Of a DNA stretch of 64,000 nucleotides, positions 61,787 through 64,000 are shown in pieces (position 1 is the first letter of the stretch; every line of letters starts with the position of its first letter). The translations under genes were made by a program, and so were the position numbers. This DNA comes from Hellea sp. (lineage in GTDB: Bacteria > Pseudomonadota > Alphaproteobacteria > Caulobacterales > Maricaulaceae). The stretch covers positions 1 through 64,000 of the forward strand of contig JAHDGM010000007.1 of assembly GCA_020627655.1 (NCBI GenBank), written 5' to 3'. The notes below the pieces were generated by a model. The model did not search any database. It was not told the origin of the DNA and saw nothing but the letters and a program-made list of their open reading frames with translations.

Positions 61787-63450
61787 GTAATGTCATGCGT
61801 GATGATGCGGTATGGGCGAATGGAATCGCGCGCCCTGTCATAGCCGGATTTAAAGCTTATAGCGCACGAGGTGCTTCGACGGATGCACTGCATTTGGATG
61901 CTAATGAAAGTCCGTGGGCTCCCCCGCCAGCCGGGCCTAATGAAGCTGCTTATAATCGCTATCCAGCTCAGCAGCCTCCGGTATTAATGAAGCGCCTTTC
62001 AGGTCTTTACGGCGTAGCGTCTGAGATGATCATGTTGGGACGCGGTGCGGATGAAGCCATTGATGTTTTGCTACGTACATTTTGTGAAGCGGGTGAGGAC
62101 AATATTTTGATCTGTCCGCCCAGTTTCGGTTACTTTGATATTGCGGCGCAGATACAAGGTGCAGGCATAGTAAAAGTTCCGCTGGATCAAAATTATGACG
62201 TTGATCAGCGGGCTGTCAAAAAAGCTCTAATGGATAATGACATCAAAGTGGTGATGTTGTGCTCGCCGAATAACCCAACCGGGAATTCAATTGATCGGGC
62301 TTTTGTAAAGTCCCTCTGCATCGATAACCCGGATACGCTTATCTTGGTTGACGAAGCATATGTTGAGTTTTCTAAAAAATCGAGTTTGTCGAACATAATC
62401 GGCGAATATCGAAATTTGGTCATAACCCGGACGCTCTCCAAAGCTTATGGTCTAGCAGGCGTTCGGGCAGGAGTAGCTCTGGCTAATCCCGCGATTATCA
62501 ATTTGATGCTTAAAGTTCTGCCGCCATATCCTGTGCCGCGCCCAGTGGAACAGGCGGTAATGAAAGCTCTCGCGCCATCTGCTATGGCCGTGCATGATAC
62601 ACGCTTGGATATCTGGAAGGCAGAGCGGACGCGCCTTTTAAAAACTTTGCCTAAAAGTGATCTGATCGAAAAAATTTATCCGTCCGATGCTAATTTTATT
62701 TTACTCAAAGCCAAAGACGAAAAAGCACTCCTTGCAGCGCTGTCACGGTTTAATATAAGAATACGGGATTTTCGCTCAAAAATTCCCGGTCACTTCCGCA
62801 TTTCTGTTGGAACGCCCGAAGAAAACGATCTATTATTTAGCGCGCTCGGTATTACGCGAGAACAGGTCAAAAATGAACGCATAGCAGAGGCGTTTCGGAC
62901 GACTAAAGAAACGGATATCTCTGTTCGGGTCAATCTGGATGATCCTTCAAATGTAGCCATTGAAACTGGCCTGGGATTTTTCGATCACATGCTGGAGCAA
63001 ATCGCAAAACATGGCGGTATGGGGGTGACGCTAAAATGCGCCGGAGACCTGCACATAGATAGTCACCACAGCGTAGAGGATACGGCGCTGGCGTTTGGCG
63101 CTGCGCTTAAACAGGCGCTGGGCAATAAAGCCGGGATAGGCCGCTATGGTTTTGTCATGCCTATGGATGAGACACAGGCCAGAGTCGCTATTGATTTATC
63201 GGGGCGTCCGGCCTTTGTATTTAATGGGGATTTCCCGTCGCAAAATGTAGGAGAATTTGCAGCCGAGATGTGCCCGCATTTTTTTCTGAGCCTCTCACAA
63301 GCGCTTGGTGCTTCGATTCAGATTGATGTGAAAGGGGATAATACCCATCACATGATTGAAGCCTGTTTCAAAGGCGTTGGCCGCGCGCTTCGCCCGGCAA
63401 TTTCGCGGGGGCCGACCATGGATATTCCATCCACTAAAGGCGTGATATAG
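61783..63450 (+). CDS. hisCB: Fused histidinol-phosphate aminotransferase and imidazoleglycerol-phosphate dehydratase (HisC-HisB)
   Basis: One 555-residue frame holds two complete enzymes. Residues 1 to about 357 are HisC, the PLP aminotransferase: 'LDANESPW' near 39, 'CSPNNPTGN', 'LVDEAYVEF', and Lys220 in 'RTLSKAYGLAGVRAG' as PLP lysine. About eight linker residues follow. Residues 366-555 are HisB (IGP dehydratase): 'TKETDISV', 'GLGFFDHML', 'DSHHSVEDTAL', 'RPAFVF', 'THHMIEACFK' and 'PSTKG', with the metal-binding histidines present. Both active sites look intact. The fusion fits the common hisGDCBH order with a lost stop. It differs from E. coli hisB, whose fused partner is a phosphatase. 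The next gene starts 1 base before its end. Confidence 0.95.
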   Translation: MSNVMRDDAVWANGIARPVIAGFKAYSARGASTDALHLDANESPWAPPPAGPNEAAYNRYPAQQPPVLMKRLSGLYGVASEMIMLGRGADEAIDVLLRTFCEAGEDNILICPPSFGYFDIAAQIQGAGIVKVPLDQNYDVDQRAVKKALMDNDIKVVMLCSPNNPTGNSIDRAFVKSLCIDNPDTLILVDEAYVEFSKKSSLSNIIGEYRNLVITRTLSKAYGLAGVRAGVALANPAIINLMLKVLPPYPVPRPVEQAVMKALAPSAMAVHDTRLDIWKAERTRLLKTLPKSDLIEKIYPSDANFILLKAKDEKALLAALSRFNIRIRDFRSKIPGHFRISVGTPEENDLLFSALGITREQVKNERIAEAFRTTKETDISVRVNLDDPSNVAIETGLGFFDHMLEQIAKHGGMGVTLKCAGDLHIDSHHSVEDTALAFGAALKQALGNKAGIGRYGFVMPMDETQARVAIDLSGRPAFVFNGDFPSQNVGEFAAEMCPHFFLSLSQALGASIQIDVKGDNTHHMIEACFKGVGRALRPAISRGPTMDIPSTKGVI

Positions 63451-64000
63451 TGAATCTGGTCATTATTGATACGGGCTGCGCTAATCTATCAAGCGTCAAT
63501 TTTGCTTTCGAACGCCTGGGTGTTGCACCTGTGATCTCTGACGATTTCACAATTATCAACAAGGCGGACAAATTAGTGCTGCCAGGCGTGGGCGCTGCGC
63601 CTTATGCGATGAATAACATCAAGTCCAAAAACCTCGAAGATATTATCCGCGCTGCGAAACAGCCTTTATTGGGGATATGTCTGGGCATGCAGCTTTTATT
63701 TGATAGCCTGGAAGAAGGCGGCGAAACTATACAAGGACTCGGGCTAATCCCAGGTCATGTAGGGGCACTTGATACGCGGGATTTGCCGTCACCTCATATG
63801 GGATGGAACCAGCTGCATCCTTTATCTGATTTTGCCTTGGTGAATAACATCAATTCGGGTGACCATGCTTATTTCGTTCACTCTTATGGAGCTCCGCTGA
63901 GCGAATATACAGTGGCGGCGTGTCATTATGGTAATCCGTTTACAGCCATTGTTCGCAAAGACAATGTGATGGGATGCCAGTTTCACCCGGAGCGCAGCAG
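63450..64000 (+). CDS. hisH: Imidazole glycerol phosphate synthase glutaminase subunit HisH (partial)
   Basis: Starts at GTG 63450, sharing one base with the hisCB stop. The first 183 residues are visible and the gene is cut by the window end. 'VLPGVGA' and 'LLGICLGMQLL' hold the glutaminase oxyanion loop and nucleophile Cys77, and 'QFHPE' near the end holds the catalytic His-Glu. HisH frees ammonia from glutamine for HisF. hisA, hisF and hisE are expected just outside. Confidence 0.93.
   Translation, partial: MNLVIIDTGCANLSSVNFAFERLGVAPVISDDFTIINKADKLVLPGVGAAPYAMNNIKSKNLEDIIRAAKQPLLGICLGMQLLFDSLEEGGETIQGLGLIPGHVGALDTRDLPSPHMGWNQLHPLSDFALVNNINSGDHAYFVHSYGAPLSEYTVAACHYGNPFTAIVRKDNVMGCQFHPERS

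Noticed and set aside
61783-63450. hisC-hisB fusion as a frameshift artefact
   Set aside because: The frame is continuous, both domains are in the same phase with a natural linker, and no in-frame start or stop remains at the junction; a read check would still be useful.

Overview
The window reads as a chromosomal segment of an alphaproteobacterium of moderate G+C content. Lineage markers are an NrnC-type oligoribonuclease, an ATP12 F1-ATPase chaperone, a TIGR02300-type acidic zinc-ribbon protein, the aroA-cmk-rpsA gene order, and nrnC-lptC-lptA-lptB synteny. A marine Maricaulales/Hyphomonadaceae-like bacterium would fit, but that placement is inference. No prophage, insertion sequence, CRISPR array or rRNA was found.

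Positions 1-24,000 are mostly housekeeping. They hold lipB, three tandem DUF805 membrane proteins, a TerB-like repeat protein, and a translationally coupled crcB-rluC-like-atp12-osmC block. These are followed by a phytanoyl-CoA-dioxygenase-like enzyme, an MDR oxidoreductase, rarA, a DegP-type protease, tRNA-Ser(GCT), glucokinase, ada, nrnC, an LPS-export operon with two adjacent lptA-like genes, mscL, ihfB, aroA-cmk-rpsA, a TIGR02300 gene, tRNA-Ala(GGC) and a ThiF/MoeB-like gene.

Positions 24,000-48,000 are dominated by one gene of about 15.8 kb. It encodes a secreted protein of about 5,277 residues: signal peptide, P-domain-like module, about 27 tandem 90-111-residue Ig-like (DUF11/DUF7507-type) repeats with two cysteines each, calcium-binding and SdrD-like modules, and a C-terminal region that looks like an outer-membrane beta-barrel ending in Phe. 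A zinc-metallopeptidase lipoprotein, an unknown secreted protein, pyruvate carboxylase and a Gln/Gly-rich secreted protein follow. The same perfect palindrome, TGACAGCGCTGTCA, lies upstream of both glucokinase and pyruvate carboxylase, 30 kb apart, which suggests a shared carbon-metabolism regulator.

Positions 48,000-52,000 look accessory: a ClpP/crotonase-like secreted protein, a NACHT-family STAND NTPase resembling bacterial anti-phage bNACHT proteins, a ribbon-helix-helix protein and a cluster of tiny ORFs in AT-rich DNA.

Positions 52,000-59,140 form a six-gene minus-strand operon that is the best candidate for an undescribed system. It encodes a MORN-like lipoprotein, a periplasmic protein, two membrane-anchored VWA proteins, a MotA/TolQ/ExbB proton-channel homologue, and a membrane-anchored formylglycine-generating-enzyme-like protein that lacks the catalytic cysteines. 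Each VWA protein has an ExbD-like N-terminal helix, a coiled coil and a TonB-like Pro-rich spacer. I infer a proton-driven envelope machine whose output domains are VWA folds.

From 59,319 to the right edge runs a histidine operon: a TrpR-related YerC/HisR-like regulator, long-form hisG, hisD, a fused hisC-hisB gene, and hisH, which is cut by the window end.
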